A stretch of 64,000 bases of DNA, taken from NCBI GenBank assembly GCA_002189035.1, contig CM007989.1, forward strand, positions 6,491,501 to 6,555,500, given 5' to 3'. The translations under genes and the position numbers were made by a program. The notes under the pieces were generated by a model. That model ran no database searches, was not told where the DNA came from, and worked only from the letters and a program-made list of their open reading frames with translations. Each line of letters begins with the position of its first letter. Position 1 is the first letter of the stretch. This document shows, piece by piece, positions 10,609 through 22,851 of this stretch. This stretch comes from Utricularia gibba. Taxonomy: Eukaryota; Streptophyta; Magnoliopsida; Lamiales; Lentibulariaceae.

Positions 10609-12500
10609 TCACCGGAGCAACGAGTTAACGAAGTCGTCTTCTTCTCTGGGCTCGGCTTTCGGCACGCCCTGGTGGTGGTACCCCAGCCTGTGTACCATCT
10701 GCAGCGTGTGGGGAGCCTGCGCCGTCGCGCCACCGCCGGGCGCCAGACTCCCAAAGCTCGGAACTTGCGGGTAGTGCGGCGGTTGCCCACCCAACAAACG
10801 CCCCGCCTCGCCGCGCCCGACCGGCACGTCGTGGTCGTGCTTCCCTTCGTAGGTGGTGATCACGGCCCGCGGGTCGCTGGATGATCGCTCCACGTGCTTC
10901 CGAACCGGGCACCCCAGTGTCGTACATTTGTAGTAGCTCCTGAAAATCAATAGATACGCAGTGTTATTACAAAATAGGATGAATTAACACACGTGGGTTA
11001 TAATTGTATAACCATTCTAATCATGTTTATTAAAACTCTGACTTTATTATTTAGTATAAATATGTTAATAAAAAACAATAACATTTTTAATTATAATTAT
11101 ATAGCACCTGTGTTATTTAAATATAAATAATGTGAGTATATAATTAATTAAAAGAATATGCATACACATGGGAAAACAAATTGAGCTATTTATTTTTTTT
11201 CTATTCAAATGGATGATTACGTGTCAAATAGTTTATGAAATATTGAAATAAATAAATCATATTTGTTAGAATTATTTGTTATTTATTTGTGATGTTGTAT
11301 TTAAGAGGTAACCTTGGGTTGGGGTTGCCCTTCACCACCTTCTGTCCGTACTTCCTCCATTTGTAACCATCGTCAAGGATGTCGATATCACTTGTTGTCT
11401 GAACCACCACTCGCGGCTCTCGGACGGCGTTGCTCCCGGTGGACGAACCGCCTCCAGATTCGTGTTCGCTTTTCCTTGTAAGGAAAGAAAACAAGCAATT
11501 ATATTGTTAGGTTGGAATGTCATCTGCAACATGGATTTTAGGGGTAAATCCTCACCATCTCTTCGCGCCGGGCTCTTGGTTTCCATCGAAATCATCTCTA
11601 CTGTCCTCAAAATCATCGTCTCCGGGCGAAGATGCGGTCTCCGTAGTGACGACGGAGGAAGAGGAATCCATTTTGGCTGCGTATAAGTGATTAGAGCTGG
11701 AGGAAACGGATGATCTTCGAGTGGATTGTGGCTTGGGATGATTGTGGGTTCCCTTGTAGACAATTTCGGTTATGGGTCCGTCGATTGATCGCTCTACCTT
11801 CTTCTTTGTGGGGCAATTGGGGTACGTGCACTTGTAGTAGCTTCTGGGATTTTCACTTCCCTTGACTTGTTTCTGTCCGTACTTTCTCCAGTTATACCCG
11901 TCGTCCTCCATTTTCTTGCTTGATGGGTTGAAGTTTCGCTGTTCCTGATGTCAAAAATTGTGTTACAGAACAAGGGTACATGGAGGAGAATCAGACAGAG
12001 AGTGGCACCGATGAGTACCTGCCCGCAAGGTGTTCGAAACTTTGCTTCAGTGGGAAAACTGAAGCTGAAATTCTCGTTCTGGGTATCGTTCTGCTGCTTC
12101 ACCAACTCAGAGGCGTTGTTCCAAACAAGAGACATGGGAACGGGGAACTCCCCAGTCGCCGGAGATGTCGAAGCCTGCAGAACCCCTTGAAACATTACCA
12201 ACCACCACAAGAAAACAAAAAAGAGTAAAAAAAGATTCTTACATTAGAGGCAGCGAGGAGAACAGGCGAATCCAGGAGCTCCCCTGGGCTGAGCCCCGGA
12301 GGAATAGAAAACCACGAGGAAGGAGAAACGAGGCTCGGCGGAGGTATGGGCAGCGACGGCGGCGGCAAGGATCGGAACTTGGGGAATTCATTTCCAGAGA
12401 CACCACCATCCCTGAATCCCCCAGAGGCCATGGCCTTGCCCTGCCAGGAAGAAGAATCTACACAGAAATCGAAGTTCCCAAAAGAAGAAGAATCCGCCAT
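10609..12500 (-). CDS. Group I WRKY transcription factor, WRKY33/25-like
   Basis: Nuclear W-box-binding regulator with two WRKY domains. Five exons in coding order: 12243-12500, 12019-12174, 11556-11944, 11313-11474, 10609-10939; they sum to 431 aa with no frame break. Start at 12500 gives [12 protein letters not shown]. The N-terminal part has the SP-rich block [21 protein letters not shown], the usual MAP-kinase target region of WRKY33-type proteins. N-terminal domain: WRKYGQK with a C-x4-C-x22-H-x-H finger ([13 protein letters not shown] to THNH). C-terminal domain: WRKYGQK, with C-x4-C-x23-H-x-H ([18 protein letters not shown] to KHDHD), split by the diagnostic group I intron in the codon for R of NPR-SYYK. 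WRKY33-type genes act in defence and camalexin regulation in Arabidopsis; the role here is inferred. It stands alone with long AT-rich flanks. Confidence 0.93.
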
Positions 12501-13674
12501 GGAAACAGCACGTTGCGTAGAAAAGCGAAATCTGGTTCTTCTTCTTAAAGAAATGGAGACCTCGCACGCGTCAAAGCAAGTTCGGTGGGGGCACGGACTC
12601 ATAAGTTGCCTCTTTTGACTCGCTAAAAAATTAATTAATTTCCATTGTAATTAAAATTTTTTTACTGCAGATACCTAATTACTAAAACAAAATTTCATCA
12701 AATTATTATCCATCGCGTAGACAAAATTGTAGGATCTTTTTGAAAACTAACTGTACCAATATTCTCTCTCACACACTAATACTAAAATTTTACACATAGT
12801 ATAGTTATTTTTCACACATAGTAACAGTAGTCTGTTTATTTTTCAAAATCATCGGGAAATTCTATCGATTTTTTAATATTTTCGTAAATTTCGAATGCAA
12901 ATTATTATGACGCCAGCCATTCAAATAAATGTATAAAATTAATATTTTCAGTCAAAGCTCGTGTCTTTGACTGGGTAGCGGCGGCTGTGATGTGCGCGCG
13001 ATCCTTTGAGTCCTTTTCCTCGGGGTCTGTCTCCCCCACCCACAGACATTTTCAAACCGCTACCTCGTTACTACATCAAATAAAATACAATAAAACGGTT
13101 AAAATACAGTTCCGATGACGTGGCACTTGTCTTGTAACCAACGAAATATAATATAATGTTCAATAACCCCGATGTTATCCCGGATATTTAGAAATCTGGC
13201 CTGGCCACCTTATTACTATCGTAATTTTTTTTAACTCAATATGTGTGAGAGTATTTACTAAACGGCCCATGTTATTGTACTAATTAATGACATGGAGTGC
13301 CTATGTATGGTGGTAGTTAGGATATGGTGGGTAGACTTACTAAATAGGAAGAAAGTGATTTGAACTTGTTAACATCTTGGGTGGCAAAAGAAAATTTGTT
13401 AAGGACTTTCAGCCATCCGTTTATTTAATTATGATTCTAGATTTTAGGAAATGCAAAATAAAATGAATTGGAACTCGTAATTAGTGGAATCAAATCTTTT
13501 TAATGATTTATCAAACCCAAAATTTAGACCATGAACTTGTAGGGTACTGCTTGTTACTTGGGCGTTGTTTGATATGAAAGTATAAGATTAGTTTATGATG
13601 AATTTAATAAAATTAGATTGTTTTATATGTAGATATAATTATAACAATTACACGAATATAATTATCATTATACA

Positions 13675-13705
<31 letters not shown>

Positions 13706-15648
13706 TTTCATATATGTATATATGTATATTAAAGGAGGAATATGAGTATTTTTAAATCTATATATTTGAATTTTTCTAAATTCAAATAATATAAACCCAT
13801 CAACATCTAAATCAACCAACTAAAAAAAGCGTGGGTGTAATTATTATTAATTAGTTTGTTTTATTAACATAGGGATTTCTGTGTCTTCTGTGAAAGAGAC
13901 CACGACAGCGATGGTGGTCCGCCCTTCCTTTCACTTCACTCAACGTTGATGGGGGTTATTCTGTTTTTTTTTAAAAAAAATACTCATAAAATTGGATAAA
14001 ATTTTGTTTTTAAGTGAAATCCAAAATTTAGACATTGTGATGGAGGTTTCAGCCACTCCATCCATTAATTAATAATTACAAGTAACATGAGTTGTTTTAA
14101 CAATAAATTGGATTATCAAAGGATAAGAAAAATCTCATGACCATACTATATGTTTTCATCACCAAGCTCTCAACATTTATTCCTCTCTTATTTTGAAAAA
14201 AAAAAACTTTATACAAAATTAGAATGGTGTTACAGTCGTAAATCGGTGTCGCGACAAGAACCGATTTCGGGTTATGAATAGAATCGAATTGATTGGATCT
14301 GATTTAAGCGTTATAGATTTAGGATGTGTTATATGGGTGCAGGAAGCAAAAATATATGATGATTTTTACATGGAAACTATCGAGAGATGAAAAAACCATA
14401 GAACTGTCAAAGTTCGTCAGAAAAATGAGTTTTATTAATAGAGAAAAAAATGTACAAGTCAAACATGTAAATAGTTCAATTTTTTTTTTCTTCAATGGTC
14501 CTTATATTTATAGGAAGAGGTGATTCGATCACATACTGCAAGTATTGACTATTTTCTACATCTAGTAGTTGTACATGTAGTAATACTAACGAATAATCAC
14601 CAACTGTTCTGACATTCTTACAATTCAACTAATTTTCAGACTTTGTCAAAAACAGTCACCGTTGTCTAGTTTTAACCCTTGGGGGTTTCTTGGCCTATTA
14701 CAAACTGTAAAAAATGTTCAAATCTTCTTCCTGGCTAATTTCATCCCCACGTGATATATACCGGTTTAGTGTTTCCATCAAATGGTATTTTGTAAATATG
14801 TTTTCTCTTTTTCATCAATAACAAATGTAGAATATTCATAATTTTTTAATATTGTCTTAAGATCACAATTGAATCTAATTGTCTCATTCGATTCAAATTA
14901 ATTAAAAAAACTAATTTTTCAATTTTATTAATTCAAGATTATGAAAAATTCAATATATATATATAATGCAAAGTTTTAAAACCATCTTTAATTATTGGCC
15001 TTGGGTTCATCATGCCGTTTCTATGCACTGATTGCCTTCTCTAAAAATGGGGGAGAGCCACGGGTCTCTTAATTAGAGATGTCATCATACAAACATCTAT
15101 GTTTGTTATTAATGCTGAACCACAAACTACAAAGAATAAATATTCAAGTCATGCTAAATCTACCGAACTTTTGGCAAATATGATATATCAAAAATATGAT
15201 TTTTCCAAATTATTAATGTTAAAAAAAGGTGCAGCTGAATTAACCGATCGACTCAACTCATCGTTTTTTAAGTGACATATTTTAAAACACATAGGCGCCC
15301 AACTACGGCGAGTTAGTTAAGAAAATAAAGCCTGCTAAATTAATTAAAATATTACATAAATAATTATTGGGATGAGGCCAATAGGAAATAGCCATATCCC
15401 ATTACCAACCACGTGTTGGCAAGCTTAAATAATAATAACAATAATAATAATAATAATAAAATAATACTTATTTCATGTGGATGGGAGGGGACGCTACTTT
15501 TCAACTGCACGAAATAATAATTAAGTGAATTGTAACTAACGTTATCTTCATTGAACACTTTTTTTTTTTTCAACTTTTTTTATTTTTTATTTTGACTATA
15601 TTGCAATATTATTATCATCATGAAAATCAATACAACCAGGGGAACTAA
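12501..15648. other. Long AT-rich intergenic region upstream of the WRKY gene
   Basis: About 3.1 kb. 12501-13080 holds the WRKY leader and promoter, including a GC-richer island at 12950-13050. The rest is AT-rich with a TA tract at 13671-13706 and a loose AAT/ATA tract at 15431-15460. No coding similarity is recognised; decayed repeats cannot be excluded. Confidence 0.4.
13671..13706. repeat. TA dinucleotide microsatellite
   Basis: A nearly perfect TA run, preceded and followed by further ATATG-type imperfect repeats to about 13730. Confidence 0.8.
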
Positions 15649-16023
15649 CTACTGCGTCTTGTTGTTGACAGCAGGACGAGACGCGGAAACCAGATTCCTC
15701 CAGAGGTACTTCCCGCTCGCCATGTCGAGGAATGCCCAAAATCCCTTTCTCACTGCGGATCCGACCTAGAAACGATTCGCAACATTAGGAAACGAACGAT
15801 TGCAGCATCAGCAGCGTCCGATTGGACGAGGAAAACTCATCAATTGACGGAGAATAAAATTGAATACCTTGGTAGACAGGGGAGCGGCGTCCGCGGCACG
15901 TGAATCGGTGTTTCCTTCCGTCGCGGCGGCGTCGCCTTGCGAGGCTGCGTTCACGCCTCTGAGAACGAAGAATCCCGCAACTGCGGCGGAAAGGAAGATG
16001 AGAACAATCCTGAGAGGGCACAT
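15649..16023 (-). CDS. Small membrane-anchored plant protein, 90 aa, function unknown
   Basis: Two exons, 15868-16023 and 15649-15765, joined by a GT-AG intron; exon lengths (156 and 117) sum to 90 aa plus stop TAG. Residues about 3-25 (PLRIVLIFLSAAVAGFFVLR) form one hydrophobic segment that could be a signal anchor. A low-complexity Ala/Asp/Thr linker follows (about 28-50). The C-terminal exon encodes a compact, conserved-looking block, GFWAFLDMASGKYLWRNL, which argues for a real gene although I cannot name the family. The leader contains GA-rich sequence around 16050-16085. Subcellular site is likely the secretory pathway or a mitochondrial membrane; this is inference from the single hydrophobic helix. 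Confidence 0.65.
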
Positions 16024-17689
16024 CGTTTTTTCCCGCTTTTCTTCGAGGGCACGCGCGCGAGAGAGAAAGATAGAGCGAGATCACGCGAAGAGCAGGTATT
16101 TATTTCCCCCAGTTTCCAAAAATAAACATCATATAATATAATATCTGAATTTCCAAAAATAAATCTAATCTAACCTAATCTAGTCTAATCTAATACAGTA
16201 CAATGTAACGTCTGACTTTGTTGAAGATGCGCACCTTTATAGAGACCAGAGTTCGATTCATGCATACCTGGTATATCAAAAAAATTTTACAACATTCAGG
16301 ATTCGATGAAAAATGTCATGAATTTAATATTGTTGTAAAAAATGATTATTCATATACTCTGTTTTATACATTAGGTTAAAAAATTTACATTACGAGTGAT
16401 TAATTTTCTCACACTATCTGACACATGACCACATTTCTAATTTATCCCATGAAGCTATGAAAATGTCATTGTTGTCGATCGATGAACGACCTCTAATACG
16501 ACATCGTGTCGTTCGGATGGACTCCATAGGTCAGATGCATGTTAAATAGTTCTGGTTTGTGAAGCAAGTTATGGGGGGAAGCTACTAAAACAACTTGTTA
16601 CCTGCCCAACAAGAGTCCTAGGAAGTCTCTAGAATTTGGCATCCCAAGGGAAGAGGAGCACTGGTTTGACAACAAAGTAAGCCTTGCACATCTACGAGTA
16701 TTTGGCTGTAAGCGCCAAGTAGGTCTTTATATGTGTTGTTGTTAGAAGGTCAGCTATTGCATCAATTGAGCAGTATGCCCCATGAGGAACTGAAAATCAA
16801 TACTTGAATCTCTAGAAACTTCTGAAGGAGCTTCTCAGGTGCAAGTTCCAGAGGATATACTCGACACTGCAGCTTATATGCCTGAAATTGAGATGTATCC
16901 ACAACTGAGAAGAGCTGTTAGAAGGGCAATGCCCAATACTTTACATGCCCCTGAAGAGATCATCATGATGAAGGGTTGAGTAATATCATTAGACGATCAA
17001 ATTTTAACTATATATATATATATATATAAAATAATAAAAAAGAGACTTTGAATATTATATTTAACTATATATATATATAATACTTTAATAGAAAACATAG
17101 TACAAAATTACTAAAGAATTTTTATTTATTGAAATTATTTGATTATATATTTATTTTATCTTTACAGTAACATTTGAATTATATTATATTAACCTCAAAT
17201 CCGCAATGCGGTTTAGATCTTCCCCTCGAATACATTGATTCGTCAACGTGAACTGCTCTTCTTGACTTGGTAGTTCTTAATTAAAATACATATCTAAATG
17301 CAAAAAAAACATGCTTTTATTAATAAAATATAAAATGTTTAAAAAATAGGATGGATGGTTTTATTTGTAAATTGTGACAGTGAATACCGACGGTCTATAT
17401 TGTTAAAAACTCCCCACTCATGCATTTGCATGCATTAGCTTTTTACGACGTCGTTTTTCTGTCACGATTGCACAAAACTAAGTACGAAGAGATTTGACTG
17501 TGAAGAGCACTCGCCCCCACACAAGACACTTTTACCGGACGGACTCAAAGGGCTAAAACTCAAAGTAGGCTGGTGTATATTGGGTCAGGTCCCCTACTTG
17601 CTTCGAAAATGCAACCCAAAGGAACCACACTGAAAAGGGGAATGAATGGCGACTGAGAAAACTGCAACGATCCCCGAGAATTGTGGCGA
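16024..17689. other. Intergenic with copia relic and eIF2 beta 3' region
   Basis: 16024-16130 is the leader of the small gene. 16140-16560 has no clear feature. 16564-16980 holds a copia relic (separate entry). 16985-17440 is AT-rich with TATA tracts near 17012-17030 and 17067-17080. 17500-17689 is the probable 3' UTR of eIF2 beta. Confidence 0.4.
16564..16980 (+). mobile_element. Decayed Ty1/copia polyprotein fragment (integrase to RT linker)
   Basis: In one frame, 16564-16715 reads KLWGEATKTTCYLPNKSPR and, further on, SLAHLRVFGC. These are hallmarks of the copia integrase C-terminal part (W-x-E-A, Y-L-x-N-x-x-P, H-L-R-V-F-G-C). After frame breaks, 16840-16945 reads like the acidic and basic linker before reverse transcriptase (YPQLRRAVRRAMPN). 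No LTRs or RT core are visible, so this is a short truncated relic, not an active element. Confidence 0.7.
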
Positions 17690-19748
17690 TCATGTGCCTG
17701 CTTTGCGACGACCAACGCGAGCAACGAACCCGGCCTTAATCGGGGCAACGGATCTCCCAGAACCACACTGCAAGATATGCAGCCACATTAGGCTACCAAT
17801 AATACACAAGAAAGTGCAAGGGATTAGAAAACTTGAGTTCTGCTACCCATGAGCCTTCTTTACTAGAGGCACTGGTGCATGCAAAAAAGAAAGGGAGAAC
17901 GGTAAGGAATGTAATTTTAAGAATGTAATGATGTAAATAGGTCAGTCCCGCTGACACTCTGCTGGGATAAAGAGATTGGCAGATCGACAGTGCGCAAAGC
18001 ACCAAGACTATTTTGCGTCACAACAAAGGCAACTTATTTGACCAACTAAAGGTATTGCGGGATACGGTGAACGCTACAGAAAAATACGTAAAGAGGATGA
18101 CATGAAAAGATGGTGAACAGAGTTAGCCTGAGCTGGTAATGACACCTAAATATTACAAAAAAAAAAGAGTACCTTTTCGCATCTGAGAAAGAAGAGACGA
18201 TTCTCCTTGGAGAGTATGGTGTCAGGGCTTTTGCACCCATTGCATATCACATAGTCATCTGCACATATACAGAAAAGTTAAAAAAAAAATAACAGCAGAT
18301 ATGCTGAAACTGTTAAAGAAAAAGAACAACAAATAGCATACTGATGTATCTCCTTAGAATTCCCTCAAAATTTTTTGGAGCAAATCTTCCTTTCACAACA
18401 AGCCGCTGTTGTCCATCCAAGGAGCCACTGGTACCCATTTCAGCTAGCAAGAAGGCCATTACATGCTCAGGTTGCCTGTGCATTCTGCAGATAGATATGT
18501 TTTTGTAACGACCAAGACTTCATGGTATGGAAATGAATGAGAAATAAGACATATAGAATAATGCGTACGTTCTGCACAGATCCATAAAATTAGCAAACAC
18601 AGTCTTCTTTGTGCCTTCACGAAGAACTTGGGGTGGCCTCATTACTGTCCGGCGCCGATCTCCAGCAAGCTCAGGATTATTTTCCCTAAGGAAGTTGACA
18701 ACTCGGCCAAGAAGCTGGATTGCAAACCAGATATTATCAGCATGCTATAGAGAAGCCTTGATAAATTAAGAACAAAGCGGGTAAAACATAAATCTAATTA
18801 ACCTCTTCATACTCATAATCACGGTCACTTCCCTCCCATGGATATTGCTGCAAAACGATTCCCTCTCCCTCCTCATACTCCAAGGATGTATCTAATGATT
18901 TAGTAAAAAGAACTATATTCACTAAAAAGTAACAGAAACGTTGAAAATCATAAATCCCAATGAATTCCAACCATCCAACTCTTCAACAATGGTTTCTTCA
19001 TCTTCAAGTGAAAAATCAGCATGACCCTGAAAAAACACACATCAATATTTCACAGGAGACTGTGCTTTGAGGATGAAAATTTTTAATAAAGCAGAGAAAA
19101 ACCACTCACGGGTTTTTTCTTCTTCTTCTTGAGACCCGAAAATGAAGTTTCTATGCTATCAGAAACTGCATCGAGAAAAGATAAAAAGTTACCTCCACGT
19201 GACAAAAATAATAATGAAAAACAACATCCCACAATTGCCTTCAACTTTTACCTGATAAGTTCTCAGTTTTCTCAACAACAGCGTCCAGTGCTCCATCTTC
19301 TCCCAGATCTTGAGCAACTGGTTTCTTCTTCTTCTTCTTCTTGGTTGGGTCAAAAGAAACTATCTGGAAGAAATATCACGACGCAAAATAAGCCTTTAAA
19401 AATTCGAAACTTCTGATAAGTTGAACCTCATTCTAAAGAAAGAAAATTGAAGTACATAGAAATTCTAATTTATAGGAGAGTACAATCTAGTATGTCTATC
19501 AGTTACCAAGCCTTGATTTCCAGATTTTCAATACAAAATACATGATAAATGTGGAAATGAACTCATTTTCATGCACGTCTTCTGCAAGTGTCCTACTATA
19601 GTGGTAAATCAATTGATCATCTTTAAAAAGTATTACAAATGAAATGAACATCTCAAAAAATTCGTCTGCATAACATTTCGAAGCGACTTACATCAGCAGT
19701 GTCATCTTTAATCTCCCCGATTTCCTTCTCGCGTACTTCATCCGCCAT
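17690..19748 (-). CDS. Translation initiation factor eIF2 subunit beta
   Basis: Part of the eIF2 GTPase complex that brings initiator Met-tRNA to the 40S ribosome in the cytosol. Nine exons in coding order: 19692-19748, 19252-19363, 19110-19165, 18972-19026, 18803-18891, 18569-18714, 18342-18484, 18173-18258, 17690-17767; total 273 aa, near the plant norm. The N-terminal half has two Lys blocks ([10 protein letters not shown] and LKKKKKKP), the K-boxes that bind eIF5 and eIF2B epsilon. The C-terminal half has the eIF2B/eIF5 fold ([37 protein letters not shown]) and a zinc ribbon with four Cys ([11 protein letters not shown] and RCEKCGSGRS), ending [15 protein letters not shown] leader intron is likely at 19762-20133 (acceptor ACACAG, donor GAA/GTAAGG). 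No frame breaks. Confidence 0.95.
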
Positions 19749-20208
19749 TATTTCTTCAAATCTGTGTCAAATAAACTAAATTCGGTAAATTTTGTTAGCA
19801 AGAGCAGGAGTTCCACGCACACAACATAAACGAATGTCGACATCCATGTGAAGGAGAAAAAACCCAAACTAACATTTATGACTCACGTCAGTGCATCGGA
19901 AACATGTATCCAGAGAAATAAATAACTATATCAAAACATGAAGCAAATAAAGTCCTGGACACCGATAACGCGCGCCACACTGAATACTTCCCATTCTACC
20001 ACAAACAAAAACCCTAGCGCAAATAACCCTAGGGCAGAAGCATCCGGTACCAGAAATCCAGAAAGAGGAGTGAAAACGCACAGAAAAGCAGTGCTATAAA
20101 GGCAAATTTCAACGAAGAATTTCTAAACCTTACTTCGCAGGGCGCGGCGCAAAGGAGAGACGACTCGCTCGAGAACCAGCAAAACGCTTCGTTCAAGCAG
20201 TACAGTGG

Positions 20209-20222
20209 ATATATTATATATA
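20209..20222 (-). promoter_or_regulatory. Candidate TATA box of eIF2 beta
   Basis: A TATATAATATA-type run on the minus strand just upstream of the predicted first leader exon (about 20134-20190). Position fits a start near 20180, with the leader then spliced to the coding exon. Confidence 0.35.
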
Positions 20223-20407
20223 CGCAAAAGAAGAATTTTTTTTTCATGTTAAGAAGTATTTATTTTTCTAATATTAGATATTTGTTTATTTATTAACATA
20301 AATTTGGTATTTCAAATATCCATATAAAAAATAATAAAATAATTTCGGCATTTCAACATTTGGAAATAGAATTTTCATACCCGATATTGGAAAAATGTAA
20401 ATCAACA

Positions 20408-21219
20408 TTATTTATATGGGATTTTTACTTCAAATATACATAAATTTTAAGTTACTTACATCAAATATATTTAAATTTTTATATTTACTTCAAATATATT
20501 TAAACATTCATTTTCCTAATATAAAATGTGATTTATCAGCGCGTGTATCTACCTGCCCCCAAACCAGAAATTTTTACTTGGGATTTTTACTTTAAATATA
20601 CCTAAATTTTAAGTTACTTATATCAAATATATTTGAATTTTTATATTTACACCAAATATTTTTAAAAATTTATTTTTTATATAAAATGTGATTTATGAGC
20701 ACCTGTATCTAAATGCCCCTAAACCAAAAATTTTTGCTTGCTAAAATTTTCAGAACCCTAAATATATAATGAAGATGATATTGCTGCATTCAACATCGAC
20801 ATTGGACTTACATTGAAGAAGAAAAAATAGAAAATAAATAATATTGGTAACATTTTATTGACAATGATTGACTTGTTTTCTTAATTATTAATATCTATAT
20901 CTTGTTGATAATTTTTACTGCATTTGGCAATAAAAATTAGACTTACATTGAAGAATAAAAAAATAGAAAATAAATTATGTTGGTAACATTTTATTGACAA
21001 TGATTGACTTGTTTTGCTTAATTATTAATATCTATATCTTATTGATAATTTTTACTGCATTTGGAAATAATGGTAAAATATTTATATTTTTTTGTTAATT
21101 TTTTTAATGTATAAATAATATTGTTAAATACATTTGGAGTAAATATGAAAGTTTGGATATATTTAATGTAAGTAAATTAGAATTTAGGTATATTTAAAGT
21201 AAAAAGCCCTTATTTATAT
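20408..21219. mobile_element. Non-autonomous Mutator-like element (MULE-type MITE) with 10-bp target duplication
   Basis: The element spans 20418-21209 (792 bp) and is flanked by identical 10-bp repeats TTATTTATAT at 20408-20417 and 21210-21219. The ends are inverted: GGGATTTTTACTTCAAATA on the left matches the complement of the right end (GGGCTTTTTACTTTAAATA). Similarity runs for about 58 bp with about 8 mismatches, and more loosely to about 90 bp. A 9-11 bp duplication and long AT-rich inverted ends starting with G fit Mutator-like elements. There is no transposase. Inside, the left end is repeated in tandem (20418-20579 and about 20580-20740), and an about 135-bp unit is repeated at 20810-20940 and 20941-21070. 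Confidence 0.75.
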
Positions 21220-21766
21220 TTTTACTTTATAATTTTCTCATTTTTATCAATTTTTGTAAAGAAATATTTGGTGCAATAACCATGAATCAATTAATTAATA
21301 ATGCTGTTCATTTTTAACCTAAAATAGTTATATTTATTACATTTAAATTAATTATATTGTTTAATATTATTTTATTTTTAATAAAATATTTTGGTGAAAT
21401 TACAAAATGTGCATTTTCATTATAACATTTTCAAAGTCTTACAATTGTATATTTAATTTGAATAAATAATGTAACTAAGACATAACATAAAAAAATATAT
21501 AAATATAATTATATATAATGTATAAATAAAATAGGAAAAAGAAAAAAGGAGAAGAGGAAAAAAAAAAACAGATGGGTAAATTTATATGTTGTACGGAGTA
21601 GTAGATTTGATAATAACTCCCAGTCTCAGATCCTCCACTACAGGAATCTTTAATACACAACCATTGCGGAAAACGAAAATCACATGAGACTTGGTTTCAT
21701 GTTCACCAAAAGCACGATAACAGATGTCAGGCTGCTTTTCCCCTTCAACTAGACCATATAACCCCA
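21220..21766. other. AT-rich spacer and UBC 3' region
   Basis: 21220-21580 is AT-rich with a purine-rich A/G tract at 21530-21570. 21580-21766 is the likely 3' UTR of the ubiquitin-conjugating enzyme. No gene is seen. Confidence 0.45.

Positions 21767-22851
<1,085 letters not shown>

Noticed and set aside
12165-12548. 127-codon plus-strand open frame over WRKY exon 1
   Set aside because: Arg-rich antisense shadow of the SP-rich WRKY N-terminus; no conserved motif.
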